64,000 nucleotides of DNA, from contig NZ_FNFF01000001.1 in NCBI RefSeq assembly GCF_900100315.1, forward strand, positions 682,001 through 746,000. Direction: 5' to 3'. This DNA comes from Streptomyces indicus. Lineage in GTDB: Bacteria; Actinomycetota; Actinomycetes; Streptomycetales; Streptomycetaceae. The position numbers were made by a program, and so were the translations under genes. The notes beneath the pieces are model-generated. The model was not told the origin of the DNA. It did no database searches and saw only the letters and a list, made by a program, of their open reading frames with translations. How positions within the stretch are numbered: the stretch's first letter is position 1; every line of letters begins with the position of its first letter. Of the stretch, positions 7,505 to 15,662 are shown piece after piece.

Positions 7505-9403
7505 TCATGAGGCCGGGTCACTTCCCCGGCCGCGCAGGCTCTGCTCACGGTCCTGAGCGGGGTCGGGCAGGGCGTCCTGCGCCTCGGCGAGTCCGATGCC
7601 CCGCTGGAACGCGGCCATCAGGCCCGGGTCGTGGCCGACCAGGTGTCCGCTGTCGGAGCGGGTGGCCGGCTCGTCGCGCAGCTGCGGGGCGAGGTGCTCC
7701 TGGGCGCGGCGCTTGGGCAGCTGGGGGCGGCCCATGGTGCCGCGCACGGCGCCCTGCACCGGCGGGGGCGTGCTGTGGTGCTCGGTGGCGGCGGCGCGGT
7801 CCTCGGGGCGGATGCCCGGGACGGCCTCGGCGGGAGTGCTCCGCTCCTCGTGGGTGGCCCGCACGGGGAGGGGTGAACTGCCGTTCAGACGCGCGCCGTT
7901 GCCCGTCACGGGCAGGCCCGCGCCGTTGGGCTGGTACGGCGGTGCATCGCGCTGCGGCTGCTCCGGTACGTGGCCGAGCGAGGGTGCCGGGGCGGCGTGC
8001 GAGGCGAGGGCGGGTGTCCCGGTGGTGCGTGCCACGGGCTGCGGGACGGGCTGGGGCATCGGCTGCCGGACGGCGCCGGTGTCCTGCGCGGCGGTGAGCT
8101 GAGCGGGCTCTGCGGCCGGGGTGGCCTTGACCCGCGGCTGCTCGCCGGTCTGGCCCGACTGACCGGTCTGGCCGGACTGCTGCTGGGCCGCCGGTTCGGA
8201 TCCGAGCAGGCCCTGCGGGAGCACGATCACGGCCTGGATGCCGCCGTAGATGTTGGACTGGAGCCGCACCGCGACACCGTGCCGCCGGGCGAGCGCCGAG
8301 ACCACGAACAGGCCGATGCGGCCGTCGGAGAGCAGGCTCGCGACGTTCACCTGGTCGGGGTCGGAGAGCAGCCCGTTCATCTTGTTCTGCTCGGTGACCG
8401 GCATGCCCAGGCCGCGGTCCTCGACCTCGACCGCGAGGCCGGCCGTGACATGGCTGGCGCGCAGCAGGACCTGGGTGTGCGGGGCGGAGAACACCGTGGC
8501 GTTCTCGACGAGTTCGGCCAGGAGGTGGATGACGTCGGCGACCGCGTGGCCGCGCAGGGTGCCGTCGATCGGCGGGACCAGCTTGACCCGGGAGTACTGC
8601 TCGACCTCGGCGATGGCCGAGCGGAGCACCTCGGTCATGGTGACGGGGTTGGACCACTGGCGGCGGGAGATCGCGCCGCCGAGCACCGCGAGGTTCTCCG
8701 CGTGCCGGCGGATGCGGGTGGCCAGGTGGTCGACGTGGAAGAGGCCCTTGAGCAGCTCGGGGTCCTCGACCTCGTTCTCCAGCTCGTCGAGGAGCTGGAT
8801 CTCGCGGTGCACCAGGGACTGCAGGCGCCGGGCGAGGTTCACGAAGACCTCGACCTTCTGCTCGCTGCCCGCGTGGCTGGAGAGCTGGGACGCCTGGACC
8901 ACGGAGGCGACCGCCATGTCGTGCGCGCGGTGCAACTCCTCGGCCAGCTGCTCGAATTCATCCGGGTCGCTGCTGGGCCGCGGGGGCGCCTTGCGCGGCG
9001 GCGGGCCTTCGCCGCGGCGCAGCCGCTCGACGAGCTGGCGCAGGTCGGCCTGGCTGCGGGCGCTGTTCTTGCGCAGGGAGACGAGCCGCTCGCGGGCGGC
9101 GCGGGCCGAACGGTCGGCGGCGACGGCTGCCGCGGCGACTCCGGCCAGGGCGACGAGGCCGGCGCCCGCGAGCACGACCCAGAGCTTCGTGTCCGGGCTC
9201 GCGCCGGTGGAGCGCAGGGTGAACAGGACGGCGGCCGCGCCGCACAGGGTCACCGCGACGGCGGGCAGGACCGCGATACGCAGGAGCTGTCGGCGTATGT
9301 GCGTCTCGGGCAGCGACGGCTGGGCGGCGCGGTTCGGCTGCCTGCCGTGCCGCCCGCCCTCACGGCGATCTGCGCGTGCGGCCGGTTCGCGGAGATTCGA
9401 CAT
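7505..9403 (-). CDS. cvnA: Conservon sensor histidine-kinase-like ATPase CvnA
   Basis: A 632-residue membrane protein. Two hydrophobic segments lie near the N-terminus (about residues 40-62 and 74-98), then a nitrate-sensor-like helical region and a HATPase domain with the N box ELVENATVFS and G boxes EDRGLGM and GRIGLFVVSALA. The C-terminal 200 residues are Pro/Gln-rich and look disordered. CvnA anchors the conservon complex at the membrane. The ATG at 9403 (MSNLREP) is preferred; the frame upstream is open but Cys- and Arg-rich without similarity. It heads the leftward operon cvnA-B-C-D-GAF. Confidence 0.9.
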   Translation of the reverse strand: MSNLREPAARADRREGGRHGRQPNRAAQPSLPETHIRRQLLRIAVLPAVAVTLCGAAAVLFTLRSTGASPDTKLWVVLAGAGLVALAGVAAAAVAADRSARAARERLVSLRKNSARSQADLRQLVERLRRGEGPPPRKAPPRPSSDPDEFEQLAEELHRAHDMAVASVVQASQLSSHAGSEQKVEVFVNLARRLQSLVHREIQLLDELENEVEDPELLKGLFHVDHLATRIRRHAENLAVLGGAISRRQWSNPVTMTEVLRSAIAEVEQYSRVKLVPPIDGTLRGHAVADVIHLLAELVENATVFSAPHTQVLLRASHVTAGLAVEVEDRGLGMPVTEQNKMNGLLSDPDQVNVASLLSDGRIGLFVVSALARRHGVAVRLQSNIYGGIQAVIVLPQGLLGSEPAAQQQSGQTGQSGQTGEQPRVKATPAAEPAQLTAAQDTGAVRQPMPQPVPQPVARTTGTPALASHAAPAPSLGHVPEQPQRDAPPYQPNGAGLPVTGNGARLNGSSPLPVRATHEERSTPAEAVPGIRPEDRAAATEHHSTPPPVQGAVRGTMGRPQLPKRRAQEHLAPQLRDEPATRSDSGHLVGHDPGLMAAFQRGIGLAEAQDALPDPAQDREQSLRGRGSDPAS

Positions 9404-9726
9404 CGGCGTCCTCGGGTGGAATTCGCTTGGGTCTGGTGCAACGTGTGATGCGCAAGGTGGTGCTACGGAGCCTGGTCCGGGTGCCGGGTGGCATGCGGAA
9501 GAGTGCGATGTGGCAGCACCGCACGGCCGGTCCGTCCGGGCACTGGCTTGCGTCCGGCACGTACATCGGCGAACACACACGGTAGTCGCGAATGCATCAT
9601 GTGCGAGCGTCAGTTGACAAAGTCGAGCGAAGCTCGGCGAGCTCTGCTATATGCGTTCGGACTGGTGAACGAAGGTGTGCGAGGCCTGTGCGCCCGCGTA
9701 ACCGGAGTCTCATCGGCCACAGCTTC
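9404..9726. other. Promoter region of the conservon
   Basis: No gene is seen in this 323-base gap between the end of the GH94-like gene and cvnA. Both genes read leftward, so the conservon promoter should lie here. A short imperfect inverted repeat around 9627-9650 (CGAGCGAAGCTCG) is the only structure noticed. Confidence 0.5.
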
Positions 9727-11907
9727 TCATCCCGCGGGCGGTGCTCCCCAACCGGCCTCTGTTTTACCGCAGTTGAGCTTTCCGTCGGGGGTCTCGACGG
9801 CCAGTTCCCCCCGCCCCAGGAGGCGTCCCGAACCGTCCGGCCGCACCGTGAGGGTGCGGCTGCGGAAGGCGGCGCCCGCGCCGGCCGCGAGCCGTCCGTG
9901 CGCCGTGGGCCCGACGCCGAGCAGCCTGAGATACGCGAGCAGTGGCTGCGAGTGACTGTGCAGATTGCCGACGGGCCAGGCCTGCATCGCGACACCGAGG
10001 TCCGGCAACACCCAAGTACGGCCCGGGCGTTCGGACTCGGGCGGCAGATACGCGTCGGGGCCTGACAGGGTGCCCTCCCAGACGTCGGGATAGGCCTCGG
10101 TGTGCGCCGCGAGGGACATACGGCGCCACTCGTCCCAGGCGAGTGCGGGGTCGATCCGCGCGGCGGCCCACACGAGCGTCGCATTGACGGCGTACCAGTG
10201 GCCGCCCATGCCGTCGGTGCGCGGCGGCCAGTGCAGCCGGGCACCGAGCGGGGCGTCCCGGCGGAGCAACGCGTCGATGGTTGCGAGGAGTTCACGCGCC
10301 TGCCCGTCGCTCGCGGCGCCGCACAGGATCGCCCAGGGTTGCACTTCGAGCCACAGGTCGTCCGCGCCGACCTGTGCGCCGCCCGGTCCGAGCGCGCGCC
10401 GGAACCAGCGCCCGGTCCACTCCCCCGCGACCCGCTGCCGCAGCTCCTCGGCGAACGTCCGCGCCTCGGCGGCCGTCTCCGCGTCCCCGAGCCGGTCCGC
10501 GAGTCCGGCGTAGACGGGCAGCACCCAGGCGGCCATGGCGGAGTTGAGCACGGACTCGCCGCGCTCGATCATCGTCTGCCGGTCCACGCCCGCGGCCTCG
10601 TCGAGGGCGAGGTCGTTCCAGTCGGCGTTGCGGATCCGCACATGCCCGTGCTCCCCGGTCCCGATGACGTCCCTGAAGTACCGGAACTGTCCGCGCAGAT
10701 GCTCCTTGAGCGGCACTTCGGGGGCGCGGTGCACGGGATGGAAGGGCGCGGGTTCGTCGAAGGCGGCGAGGTCCCCGGTCGCGGCCGCGTACTCGGCGGC
10801 CAGCCACAGGGTCCACAGGTTCTGGTCGGAGGGCCGGAACAGGTCGGTGCGGGGCTGCTTCCTGTTGTCGAGGGCGTACGGGAGTTCACCGTCGGGGCCC
10901 GCCCAGGCGCAGGTGTTGCGCAGCACGGACAAGGCGAGGTCGGGCTCCGTGTAGACGAGGGGCAGCGCGTGCTGCAACGGGTCGCGTGCGGCGCCGTTGA
11001 AGCCGTGCCGGTAGGAATACGCGGATCCCTGGTCGAGGGTGTGCCCGCCGAGGACGCCGTCCGCGCAGGCGCCGCCGGTGAGCAGGGCCGCGTGCCAGGG
11101 GACCTCGCGGGCGGCCTGCGGCGCCTGGTCGGCGTGGGCCTCGGGCAGGCGGCGGCGCAGGGCGGCGAGGTCGTCGGTGGCGGCTGCGGCTGCATCCGCG
11201 GGTGCGGGTGCGGCTGTGGCTGCATCGGCGGCGGTCCCGAACCGGAAGAGCACCGACGTCCGCTCACCCGGACCGAGACGCAGGGGGACCTCCACGCGCA
11301 GCAGCCCCTGCGCCCCTTCGCTCGCGACGCCGTCCGGGCCCTCCAGCCTCAGCGGGTGCCCGCCCTCGTACACGGGCGGGTGGGCGCGCACCCCGATCTC
11401 CAGGTAGTCGAGCACGCGCTGCCGTACGTCCCACTCCTCGCTCAGCGTCCAACTGACGTGCCCGGCACGCCGGTTGGTGACGGTGACGCGGATGAGGACG
11501 ACGGGCACCTCGCCCTCGGGCACGGTCACGGTGCGTTCGAGGGCGAGGTCGGCGGTCTCCCTGCTCGCGCGCACATACGTGGGCCCGAAGACGATCCGCG
11601 GTCCGTCCCCGTCACCGCCCTCGTCCCGCGCCGAGGTCAGCAGCTCGCGCCCGTCCTCGGTCACCCGTCCGACGCCCGTGCCCCGGGGTTCGGGTTCGGT
11701 CAGCCAGCGCAGGTCCTCGTACTCGTCCCACAGGCCGCAGCGGCCGTCCGTGTCGGCCACCAGAGTGAGCCTGCGGTTGCCGAGGTGGACCCAGCGCCGG
11801 CGGGTAGGCGGGTCGATGACGCGGTTCCAGGCCGGTGGCGGCGGGCCGCCGGGCAGGGCGAACGCCGGCAGTCCCGAGTCGTCGATCCAGCGTCCGTACG
11901 CGCTCAT
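9727..11907 (-). CDS. GH94-like (cellobiose phosphorylase-type) carbohydrate enzyme
   Basis: A 726-residue protein with an N-terminal beta-rich domain (about 1-250) and a C-terminal alpha/alpha barrel. The barrel contains YRHGFNGAARDPLQHALPLV and IRNADWNDLALDE, matching the QD and ADWND motifs of glycoside hydrolase family 94; the Asp of DWND is the general acid of phosphorolysis. Likely activity is phosphorolysis of a beta-linked disaccharide, but the family also includes other specificities and the spacing between domains contains an Ala-rich linker. It lacks a signal peptide, so it should act in the cytoplasm. No sugar transporter is next to it. Confidence 0.7.
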   Translation of the reverse strand: MSAYGRWIDDSGLPAFALPGGPPPPAWNRVIDPPTRRRWVHLGNRRLTLVADTDGRCGLWDEYEDLRWLTEPEPRGTGVGRVTEDGRELLTSARDEGGDGDGPRIVFGPTYVRASRETADLALERTVTVPEGEVPVVLIRVTVTNRRAGHVSWTLSEEWDVRQRVLDYLEIGVRAHPPVYEGGHPLRLEGPDGVASEGAQGLLRVEVPLRLGPGERTSVLFRFGTAADAATAAPAPADAAAAATDDLAALRRRLPEAHADQAPQAAREVPWHAALLTGGACADGVLGGHTLDQGSAYSYRHGFNGAARDPLQHALPLVYTEPDLALSVLRNTCAWAGPDGELPYALDNRKQPRTDLFRPSDQNLWTLWLAAEYAAATGDLAAFDEPAPFHPVHRAPEVPLKEHLRGQFRYFRDVIGTGEHGHVRIRNADWNDLALDEAAGVDRQTMIERGESVLNSAMAAWVLPVYAGLADRLGDAETAAEARTFAEELRQRVAGEWTGRWFRRALGPGGAQVGADDLWLEVQPWAILCGAASDGQARELLATIDALLRRDAPLGARLHWPPRTDGMGGHWYAVNATLVWAAARIDPALAWDEWRRMSLAAHTEAYPDVWEGTLSGPDAYLPPESERPGRTWVLPDLGVAMQAWPVGNLHSHSQPLLAYLRLLGVGPTAHGRLAAGAGAAFRSRTLTVRPDGSGRLLGRGELAVETPDGKLNCGKTEAGWGAPPAG

Positions 11908-11948
11908 GGCATCCCTTCGTCACCCGGCCGGTGCTCGGACCGGTCCCT

Positions 11949-11991
11949 CGCCTGACGCCGGACCGGCCCCTCCGCCTGACGCCGGACCGGC
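11949..11991. repeat. 19-bp direct repeat upstream of two divergent genes
   Basis: CGCCTGACGCCGGACCGGC occurs at 11949-11967 and again at 11973-11991, period 24 bp, between the divergent GH94-like and DUF1801 genes. Confidence 0.85.
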
Positions 11992-12018
11992 TTCCGTGTC
12001 TGGTGCCAGACTGGCCTC

Positions 12019-12390
12019 ATGGACAAGCCGACGACAGTGGACACGTATCTGGCGGGCTTCTCCGGTCCGGCGCGTGAGCTCCTCCACCAGGTGGTGGCGC
12101 TGATCGGGAGGACCGTCCCGTCCGCTGCCGAGGCCATCAAATGGGGCTGTCCTGCGTGGGTGCACCCCTCGGGCACGATCCTGTTCGCGCTCAGCGGGCA
12201 CAAGGCGCACGCCAACATCGTCTTCACGCCGAGCACGCGCGAGGCCTTCGCCCCGGAGCTCTCCGCGTACGACACGGGGAAGGGCTCGGTGAAGCTGCCG
12301 TACGGGAAGCCGGTGCCCGAGGAGTTGCTCGCGCGCATGATGGCGTACCGGGTGCGGGAGCACGAGGAGGACGGGGTGAAGTGGATGTGA
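12019..12390 (+). CDS. DUF1801 protein, YdhG type
   Basis: A 123-residue single-domain DUF1801 protein with AIKWGCPAWVHPSGTILFA, LSGHKAHANIVFTP and KLPYGKPVPEELL. The family is related to the B. subtilis YdhG/iron chaperone fold; its role in Streptomyces is not settled. The start at 12019 follows a CAGACT hexamer by six bases and has no ribosome-binding sequence, so the mRNA may be leaderless. A second DUF1801 protein with a different architecture is encoded at 48907-49428. Confidence 0.85.
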   Translation: MDKPTTVDTYLAGFSGPARELLHQVVALIGRTVPSAAEAIKWGCPAWVHPSGTILFALSGHKAHANIVFTPSTREAFAPELSAYDTGKGSVKLPYGKPVPEELLARMMAYRVREHEEDGVKWM

Positions 12391-12450
12391 GGCGCCGGCT
12401 TCGGAGGCGGGTGGCCGCCAGGCTCAGCCGGGTGGCTTGTCCGCCGGCCT

Positions 12451-12546
12451 GACTGGCGCCGGGCTCAGACCTATGGCCTGAGTTGCACCGGCCCAGCCCT
12501 CCCCTGGCCCGACTCGCGCCTGGCTCAGACCGACGGCCTGAGTCGC
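12451..12546. repeat. 36-bp imperfect tandem repeat between convergent genes
   Basis: Two units, 12451-12486 and 12511-12546, share GGCTCAGACC and GGCCTGAGT with period 60 bp. Each unit can fold through CTCAG/CTGAG, so the pair may also act as a terminator for the convergent genes. The second unit runs into the 3' end of the phosphotransferase gene. Confidence 0.7.
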
Positions 12547-13190
12547 CCCGCACGGCGCCGCAGCCAGGCTTCCTCGGCCGGGCGCAGGTTCGGATCCGTC
12601 AACTTGACCTCGACGGCTGCCGCGAGGCGCGGCCCGGGGTCGGTGGCGCTCCCCCTGCGTACGGCGTGCAGCAGCAGTCCGCGCCCCAGCCGCGCCGCCA
12701 GGCCGGGGACCTCGGCCCCGCCCACGGTGACGAGCGTCATCGCCAGATCCGCGGCCGGATCGCCGGCGGCCGCGTTGCTCCAGTCGATGACCACGGGGCC
12801 GCGCCCGGTGAGGATCACGTTGCCGGGGTGCAGGTCCAGGTGCAGCACCCGGTCGTCTCCGGTCCCGCCGAACCGCTGCGGCAGCCAGGTCGGCGCCGGG
12901 TGCGCGTGCAGCCGGTCGTGCAGCGCGCCGAGCATCCGGCCCAGCGTGTGGAACTGCAGCGGACGCCGGGCGAGCACCTCCAGCATGGTGGGCCCGGCCA
13001 CGCGTTCCAACACGAGGTCGGTGGAGGTGGCCCCGTGGACCTCCGGGACCGGGAAGCCGCTCGCCGCGAGATGCGTCATCAGGCGGGCCTCCCGCTCGGT
13101 CGGCCGCCCGCCGCTCCGGTAGCGCCGCAGCACCCTGGTCTCGTCCAGGGCGTACACATCGGCGTCCCGCCCCTGCCCGATCAGCTCCAT
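12525..13190 (-). CDS. Aminoglycoside phosphotransferase (APH)-family kinase
   Basis: A 221-residue cytoplasmic kinase-like protein. It has the Brenner motif HLDLHPGNVIL and the downstream VIDWSNAA, which supply the catalytic Asp and the Mg2+ ligand of the APH/choline kinase fold. It is shorter than true aminoglycoside kinases (about 260-300 residues), so a metabolite kinase is more likely than resistance. The start is taken at ATG 13190; a CAGACT hexamer lies seven bases upstream, suggesting a leaderless mRNA. It is convergent with the DUF1801 gene. Confidence 0.8.
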   Translation of the reverse strand: MELIGQGRDADVYALDETRVLRRYRSGGRPTEREARLMTHLAASGFPVPEVHGATSTDLVLERVAGPTMLEVLARRPLQFHTLGRMLGALHDRLHAHPAPTWLPQRFGGTGDDRVLHLDLHPGNVILTGRGPVVIDWSNAAAGDPAADLAMTLVTVGGAEVPGLAARLGRGLLLHAVRRGSATDPGPRLAAAVEVKLTDPNLRPAEEAWLRRRAGRLRPSV

Positions 13191-13281
13191 GCGGGGCAGT
13201 CTGACGGACGGGCGTGCGCACCGGCCAGGCGGGTGACCCGCCGTACAGGGGGCGGGACTTGGCGCCGAGGCCGGTACCCCG

Positions 13282-14451
13282 CTACGCGGCGGTGGTGGGA
13301 GTGCCCACGGGCGCCGGCGCGGGCTCCGGAGCGGTTTCGCCCGCCGCCGCGCGCGCCGCGACCGGGCGCCACCACGGGTCGGTCGGCAGCGCCCCGGCGG
13401 GTTCGAAGGGCAGCCCCGGGTGCGGCAGGGCCACGGCCGCGCCCGCCGTACGGGCGGCCGCGAGCGTGCCCTCGGCGGGCTCCTCCCACGGGTGCGGGGC
13501 GAGGTTGAACGTGCCCCAGTGGATCGGCAGCAGCACGCCGCGCGGCCCGCCCTGGAGGTCGAGGTGGGCGCGCAGCCCCTCCTCGGGCGTCATGTGGATG
13601 TCGGGCCACCACTCGGAGTAGGCGCCGATCTGGATCATCGTCACGTCGAACGGGCCGTGGTCGCGGCCGATGTCGGCGAAGCCGGGGAAGTAGCCCGTGT
13701 CCCCGCTGTGGTAGACGCGGTGCCCGTCCGAGGCCACGACCCAGGAGGCCCACAACGTGTGCTGCTGGTTGCGCAGGCCGCGGCCGCAGAAGTGGCGGGC
13801 CGGGGTGGCGGTCAGGGTCAGGCCGTTCACCGACGTCGACTCGTGCCAGTCCAGCTCGCGCAGCCGGTCCGCGGAGACGCCCCAGCGCTCCAGGTGCGCT
13901 CCCACGCCGAGCGGGACGGCGAACACGGTGTCCGTGCCGGCCAGGGCCTGGATCGTGGGCAGGTCGAGGTGGTCGTAGTGATCGTGCGAGATCACGACGA
14001 CGTCGACCGGGCCGAGCGCGGCGAGCGGCAGCGGTACGGGGTGCAGGCGCTTGGGCCCGGCGAAGGAGAAGGGCGAGCAGCGCTCACCCCACACCGGGTC
14101 GAAGAGCACCCGGCGGCCGTCGATCTCGGCGAGCACGCTGGAGTGCCCCATCCAGGTGATCCGCAGCCCGTCGGCCGGGGGCTCGGCCAGGTCGGCGAGG
14201 GTGGTCGGGTGCACGGGGATCAGGCCGGCGGGAGAGCGCCGCATGCGCTGCTCCTTGTCGAAGAACGTCTTGGCGAACGCGAGCTTCGAGCCGTGCGGGC
14301 CGGGCCTGCCCTCGACGGGATTCTGGAAGGTGCCGTCGGCGAAGTGCGGGGATCTGCGGATACGCGCCATCCGCTCACCGGTCGGATCCGCGCCGAACGC
14401 GAGGGGCCTGAGCGAACGGACAGCGGAACTCAGGGAACGCGAGGCGGTCAC
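13282..14451 (-). CDS. MBL-fold metallo-hydrolase, NAPE-PLD/RomA type
   Basis: A 389-residue metallo-beta-lactamase-fold hydrolase. It contains WMGHSSVL, the zinc motif SHDHYDHLD, HSGDTGYFPGF and PIHWGTFNL, the signature order of the UlaG/NAPE-phospholipase D group. Members hydrolyse phosphodiester or ester bonds in lipids or cyclic nucleotides; the substrate is unknown. I choose the GTG at 14451 because GGAG lies five bases upstream; an ATG at 14493 is in frame but lacks a site. The C-terminus is a short Pro/Ala tail. Confidence 0.85.
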   Translation of the reverse strand: MTASRSLSSAVRSLRPLAFGADPTGERMARIRRSPHFADGTFQNPVEGRPGPHGSKLAFAKTFFDKEQRMRRSPAGLIPVHPTTLADLAEPPADGLRITWMGHSSVLAEIDGRRVLFDPVWGERCSPFSFAGPKRLHPVPLPLAALGPVDVVVISHDHYDHLDLPTIQALAGTDTVFAVPLGVGAHLERWGVSADRLRELDWHESTSVNGLTLTATPARHFCGRGLRNQQHTLWASWVVASDGHRVYHSGDTGYFPGFADIGRDHGPFDVTMIQIGAYSEWWPDIHMTPEEGLRAHLDLQGGPRGVLLPIHWGTFNLAPHPWEEPAEGTLAAARTAGAAVALPHPGLPFEPAGALPTDPWWRPVAARAAAGETAPEPAPAPVGTPTTAA

Positions 14452-15218
14452 GGCAGCTCCAGGATGGGGGGCGTGGGGCTTCATTATGGGCACGCGCCCG
14501 CCCGGATCCGCGGTGCGCGGAACTCGGGCGACTCGTGGACGTCACGCCCTGCTCAACGTGGGAGGGGCACGCAAGATTCCGCGGCGGGTGCGGGGTGGGG
14601 GCCGCCGTTCAGGGGCGGGGCCTTTCACGGGCGCCGTTCGCAGACGGAGCCGTCCGCGAGCGGGACCGTTCGCGGGCATGACCGTTCGCGGGCAGCACGG
14701 GGCCTGCTCCCGGCCGGCCCTGCCTCACCCGCACGCCCGCCCCGCCCGCGCTGCACTGGCCGCAGCCCCGTTCCGTTCCGTCGGCAGAATCGCCTTGGAG
14801 GTGCCTCCACTCCGCCTGCGATTCCGCAGCCGCCCGGAAGCCGCCCGCGAACCGCGTCGGCACCGCCCCGAACGCCCCGATTCGGCCGCAGACCCGTGCC
14901 TGCCCAGGTGGCGCTCCTGCCTCGCTCGAACCTGCACGGCCACCGCCCGAGGTTCGCCCGGGGCCCGCCTCTCAACTCCTCCTGCGAGCCGCTCTCGAAC
15001 CGTCGCCGGAGCGGCTCAGGGGCCGGATCGCACAGGTGCGCGTGCCGGCGGACGGTATGCCGTGGCGGGGCGGCGGCCGGCCTTGGCGCGGTTCGCTACT
15101 GCCATCGCAGGTGTGGCCACCACCATGACAGGTGGGACAGGGCCGCGGTGCGGGGCAGAGAGTGGCGGACAGGGCGGAGCACCGAACGTATGCCCGAGCC
15201 GCCCTAGAATGTCGCCCC
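14452..15218. other. 767-base gene-free stretch
   Basis: I see no supported gene here, although several frames stay open because of the high GC content. ACCGTTCGCGGGCA occurs twice with period 16 bp (14665-14678, 14681-14694), with a degenerate third copy before it. From 15170 on it contains the promoter of the following membrane-protein gene. The MBL gene starts leftward from its left end. The stretch could hold an untranslated RNA or a decayed gene; I cannot tell. Confidence 0.4.
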
Positions 15219-15221
15219 GTG
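15205..15221 (+). promoter_or_regulatory. -10 box of a leaderless promoter
   Basis: TAGAAT at 15205-15210 lies eight bases before the GTG at 15219, and no ribosome-binding sequence precedes the GTG. This is the arrangement of leaderless mRNAs in actinomycetes. No clear -35 is seen. Confidence 0.6.
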
Positions 15222-15662
15222 ACCGTCGGCCCCGCACCCCACTCCGACCGCACGCCGGCGAAGGCCCGCGTGGCCGGTCTGCTCGGCGCGCTCGGTCTGT
15301 GCGGCGTGGCCTGGCTGGACACCTGGGCGGACGGGCCGACCGCCCACCTGGCCTTCGTCGCCTGGGCCGCCTTCGGCATCGGGGTCTGCACGGCCGGGAT
15401 CATCCTGCAGTGCGGCCGCATCCGAGCGGACCGTGACGCCCGTGCCGAACGAAGCGGTTCCGCCGCCGACCCAATGGTCTCGCCCGCCCACACCCTCACC
15501 GAAGGGCCTGATTCCACCGCCTCGTCCGGGACCTCGCACAATGAGGGGATCGCCGCGGGTCTCGTACCCGCCCCACGACAGGAGAGCTCACCCGGTGTCA
15601 CGCCAGCGCAGGAAGCCCACGCGTCAGGAACCCGAAACGCCGGGGAGGCCCGCGTCGGGTGA
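15219..15662 (+). CDS. Small two-segment membrane protein
   Basis: A 147-residue hypothetical protein. Residues about 14-33 and 42-64 form two hydrophobic segments; the rest, from residue 70 on, is a Ser/Thr/Ala/Pro-rich tail with no recognisable domain. The GTG start at 15219 follows a TAGAAT box with no ribosome-binding site. The last 68 bases overlap the start of the pentapeptide-repeat gene in another frame. The first 70 residues look convincingly coding; the end of the frame is less certain because the overlap is long. Confidence 0.6.
   Translation: MTVGPAPHSDRTPAKARVAGLLGALGLCGVAWLDTWADGPTAHLAFVAWAAFGIGVCTAGIILQCGRIRADRDARAERSGSAADPMVSPAHTLTEGPDSTASSGTSHNEGIAAGLVPAPRQESSPGVTPAQEAHASGTRNAGEARVG

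Noticed and set aside
12525..13190. Aminoglycoside resistance gene
   Set aside because: The kinase fold is present but the protein is short and lacks specificity motifs, so only a general kinase call is made.
13420..15207. Long rightward open frame opposite the MBL hydrolase gene
   Set aside because: It lies antisense to a clear gene, has no similarity or ribosome-binding site, and such frames are common in GC-rich DNA.
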